Shown here piece after piece: positions 61,716 through 64,000 of a stretch of 64,000 nucleotides of DNA. Made by a program: the position numbers and the translations under genes. Source of the stretch: Bradyrhizobium sp. CB1015 (lineage in GTDB: Bacteria; Pseudomonadota; Alphaproteobacteria; Rhizobiales; Xanthobacteraceae); the NCBI RefSeq assembly GCF_025200925.1, contig NZ_CP104174.1, positions 2,790,001-2,854,000 of the forward strand. The letters are read 5' to 3'. The stretch's first letter is position 1. Each line of letters opens with the position of its first letter. The notes below the pieces were generated by a model. That model was given only the letters and a program-made list of their open reading frames with translations. It was not told where the DNA came from and searched no databases.

Positions 61716-63122
61716 ATGAAAGACCTGACACACGGCTCCATCGTGAGACACATCCTGGCGATGGCGCCGCCCATCATGGTCGGCATGATCTCGATCATGA
61801 TCTGCCAGCTGGTCGATCTGTATTTCGTATCTGGCCTCGGCGATGCCGCGGTTGCCGGCGTCGCCGCGGCCGGCAATGCCGGCTTTCTCGTCAACGCCTT
61901 GATGCAGGTGCTCGGCGTCGGCACGGTGGCGCTGATCGCGCATGCCGTGGGACGCAAGGACCGGGCGGATGCCAACCTGATCTTCAACCAGGCGGTCGTG
62001 CTGTCGGTGCTGGCGGGCGTCTTGACCTTCGTGATCGGTGCGGCGCTGTCGCGCCCCTACATGCGCTCGGTCGCGCCCGACCAGGCCACTGTCGAGGCGG
62101 GGACCACCTATCTGTTGTGGTTCATGCCGGCGCTCGCGGTGGAGTTCGCCATGCAGGTGCTGGCTTCGGCGCTGCGTGCGACCGGGATCGTGCGCCCCGC
62201 AATGGTCGTGCGCGCGCTCGCAGTCGCCATCAACATCGCGCTGGCGCCGGTGCTGATCTCGGGCTGGGGCACGGGCTACGCGCTCGGCGTCGCCGGCGCG
62301 GGGCTGGCGAGCTCGCTGGCAGTCTTCATCGGCGTGCTGATGCTGCTGGTCTATTTCCTCAAGCTGGAGCGTTATGTCGCCTTTCATCCCGCGCAGTGGC
62401 GGCCGCGGCTTTCGCGGTGGAAGCGGATCCTCGGTGTCGGTCTGCCCGCCGGTGGCGAGTTCGTGATGGTCTTCATCATCATGGGGGTCGGCTTTTACGT
62501 GCTGGGCGGATTCGGCCCGGCGGCGCAGGCAGGATTTGGCATCGGAACGCGTCTCCTCGGCCTGATCCAGATGCCGGCGCTTGCCATCGCCCTTGCTGCA
62601 GGACCTATCGCCGGCCAGAATTTCGGTGCGGGCAACGGCGCGCGCGTGCGGGAGACCTTCGTCAAGGCGGCGCTGATCGCGACCGCCGTGATGATTGTTT
62701 TCCTGGTGCTCGCGCAACTCATGCCGGGTCTGTTGCTTGCGGGCTTCTCGCAGGACCAGGAGACGATGGCGGTTGCGTCGCTTTTTCTGCGCATCGTCTC
62801 GCTCAACATGGTGATGCAGGGACTGATCTTCACCTGCTCGAGCATGTTTCAGGGGCTTGGCAACACCAAGCCGGTGTTGTGGACCTCGGTCGTGCGGGTG
62901 CTCACCTATTCTCTGCCGTCGATCTGGCTCTCGACCTGGCCGGGCTTTCGAATGGAGCATGTCTGGTATTTGTCGCTTGCGACGGTCGCACTCCAGGCCG
63001 TCCTGAGCGTGTGGCTGCTGCGACGCGAGTTCAGGAAGCGCCTTACATTGCCACCTCAGGGGAGGGCTCCGGAGCAGGAGCGCCCCGAACCCGCTGCACC
63101 TCTCGTCCGCGAGCCTGCATAG
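61716..63122 (+). CDS. MATE family efflux transporter
   Basis: 468 residues, 12 TM helices in two repeats of six. The opening MKDLTHGSIVRHILAMAPPIMVGMISIMICQLVDLYFVSGLGDAAVAGVAAAGN and GGEFVMVFIIMGVGFYVLGGFGPAAQAGFGIGTRLLGLIQMPALAIALAAGPIAGQNFGAG mark the two halves. The C-terminus is soluble and acidic/basic. It exports cationic compounds by Na+ or H+ antiport. Co-oriented with the ABC exporter, 52 bases downstream, so possibly one operon. Confidence 0.93.
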   Translation: MKDLTHGSIVRHILAMAPPIMVGMISIMICQLVDLYFVSGLGDAAVAGVAAAGNAGFLVNALMQVLGVGTVALIAHAVGRKDRADANLIFNQAVVLSVLAGVLTFVIGAALSRPYMRSVAPDQATVEAGTTYLLWFMPALAVEFAMQVLASALRATGIVRPAMVVRALAVAINIALAPVLISGWGTGYALGVAGAGLASSLAVFIGVLMLLVYFLKLERYVAFHPAQWRPRLSRWKRILGVGLPAGGEFVMVFIIMGVGFYVLGGFGPAAQAGFGIGTRLLGLIQMPALAIALAAGPIAGQNFGAGNGARVRETFVKAALIATAVMIVFLVLAQLMPGLLLAGFSQDQETMAVASLFLRIVSLNMVMQGLIFTCSSMFQGLGNTKPVLWTSVVRVLTYSLPSIWLSTWPGFRMEHVWYLSLATVALQAVLSVWLLRREFRKRLTLPPQGRAPEQERPEPAAPLVREPA

Positions 63123-63186
63123 AGACAGCCTGTTATCCCCCCGGCGCCGGCCGGGGGCATGACGCACGCCGCGAAGAGGCGCAGAG

Positions 63187-63930
63187 CTAAAGCGCGCCGA
63201 TGCTGTTCCAGACGAGAGTGAGGCCCGACAGAAACAAGAGACCGAGCACGACATCGCCGAAATGCTTGTCGTTCAGTGCGTGATAGACGCGTGCACCGGC
63301 CCATGCGCCGATCAGCGTCCCGGGAAATGCAACGGCCGCGAGCCAGACCACCTTGAAGGCGACGAGGCCCGACGCCGTCTGCAGCAGCAGTGCGGTGGCC
63401 AGCACCGTGAAATTGAAGAGCTGGAAGATGCCGCGCCGCTCGTGCTTGTTCCAGCCGCGGATATTGGCCCACAGGATCGGCAGCGGTCCCGAGAGTCCGG
63501 CGAGGCCACCTAGAATGCCGCCGGCAAAGCCGACCGCGCCGTCGGCGACCCGGCCGCCGGCTTTGATCGCGAGCGGCCTCTTGTTGAGGTATAGTGCACT
63601 CGAGAAGATCAGAATCAATACGCCGACGCTCAGCTTGAACACTTTTGGATCGGCCGAGGCGACCAGCATGGTCCCGAGCGGCACGCCGAGCAGGCCGCCG
63701 ATCAGGAACGGCCAGACCAGCGAGAGGTTGAAGTTCTTCCACATCGAGGGCAGCGTCGAGGTCTGCGCGATCACCGAGCAGATCAGCACCAGGGGCACCG
63801 CGAGCGAGGGCGGCAGCACGTAGAGCCAGATGCCGAGCGCCATCAACGCCGTGCCGAACCCGGCCAGCCCAGAGACGAAGCCGCCGGCGAGCGCGCCGAG
63901 CAGCAGCAGGACGTAGGTGAGCGTTTCCAA
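63187..63930 (-). CDS. TauE/SafE family membrane permease
   Basis: About 247 residues, 7-8 TM helices: TYVLLLLGALAGGFVSGLAGFGTALMALGIWLYVLPP and GFAGGILGGLAGLSGPLPILWANIRGWNKHERRGIFQLFNF are the two TauE/SafE repeats. The family exports sulfite or related sulfur anions; the substrate here is not known. The TTG at 63930 has AAGGA upstream and starts right at the first helix; the ATG at 63990 adds a Cys-containing 20-residue leader and is the alternative. Convergent with the MATE gene. The window ends 10 bases after that ATG. Confidence 0.85.
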   Translation of the reverse strand: METLTYVLLLLGALAGGFVSGLAGFGTALMALGIWLYVLPPSLAVPLVLICSVIAQTSTLPSMWKNFNLSLVWPFLIGGLLGVPLGTMLVASADPKVFKLSVGVLILIFSSALYLNKRPLAIKAGGRVADGAVGFAGGILGGLAGLSGPLPILWANIRGWNKHERRGIFQLFNFTVLATALLLQTASGLVAFKVVWLAAVAFPGTLIGAWAGARVYHALNDKHFGDVVLGLLFLSGLTLVWNSIGAL

Positions 63931-64000
63931 CAGATTGTCCTTGTCGCAAGGGGCGATCCCGACCGGTCGATCGCACGGCTCGCATAACATGCCTGCCGCC

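Noticed and set aside
61272..63254. 660-codon open frame on the minus strand over the MATE and ABC genes
   Set aside because: It lies opposite two strongly supported genes and codes for His/Arg/Asp-rich sequence without domains, as expected of the complement of GC-rich coding DNA.

Overview
The window reads as a stretch of chromosome from a high-GC alphaproteobacterium, most likely Bradyrhizobium or a close relative in the Nitrobacteraceae. The grounds are a perfect Irr-type iron box in front of bacterioferritin, a FixK/FNR-type box, a PmtA-type phospholipid N-methyltransferase, many small secreted proteins of a kind familiar from this genus, and a dense population of short REP-like repeats. 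No rRNA, tRNA, CRISPR array, integrase or transposase gene is visible. The only mobile-looking DNA is small non-autonomous repeats and one repeat-bracketed GIY-YIG gene.

Layout. 0-8 kb: sulfurtransferase SseA, a one-TM hypothetical, an L,D-transpeptidase, a 2-hydroxyacid dehydrogenase, EttA and a lytic transglycosylase. 8-19.5 kb: small secreted proteins, an iron-storage pair (bfd, bfr) under Irr-type boxes, a frameshifted PPOX-type gene, an alpha/beta hydrolase, a collagen-like protein, a small membrane protein behind a FixK-type box, a stand-alone Fis-type HTH protein, an SDR remnant, a J-domain protein, RidA and a GST. 19.6-21.2 kb: a type II toxin-antitoxin pair and mug, with the decayed second copy of a tandem duplication. 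21.4-26.4 kb: the thiamine operon thiO-thiS-thiG-thiE-thiC behind a TPP riboswitch and in front of an intrinsic terminator. 26.5-31.1 kb: an SLT protein, a zinc-ribbon protein, an OmpR-type two-component system, a frameshifted gene and a PRC-barrel protein. 31.3-35.9 kb: a polyamine-type ABC importer operon. 36-43 kb: DUF4403, a beta-propeller, an HTH regulator, DUF899, the GIY-YIG gene, cytochrome c and a second L,D-transpeptidase. 43.2-49.4 kb: a possible membrane-lipid island (glycosyltransferase, PmtA, membrane protein, class III aminotransferase, phosphatidylserine decarboxylase), then a NUDIX hydrolase. 49.6-55.2 kb: FecR-domain protein, a divergent DUF2147 pair and an extensin-like lipoprotein. 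55.3-64 kb: a TetR regulator with a perfect operator, an EmrAB-like pump, a possible 28-residue ORF, an ABC exporter, a MATE exporter and a TauE/SafE permease.

Themes. Envelope maintenance recurs (two YkuD enzymes, MltB, SLT, extensin-like, lipid genes), and drug or solute export dominates the last 8 kb. At least five single-base frameshifts in four genes fall in or beside short homopolymer runs, so sequencing error must be excluded before calling them pseudogenes. The most unusual items are the GIY-YIG gene sandwiched between direct copies of a dispersed two-hairpin repeat, full-length copies of that repeat family with MITE-like terminal inverted repeats, the duplicated toxin-antitoxin/mug unit, a 28-triplet collagen-like protein with a polylysine tail, and the possible micro-ORF.
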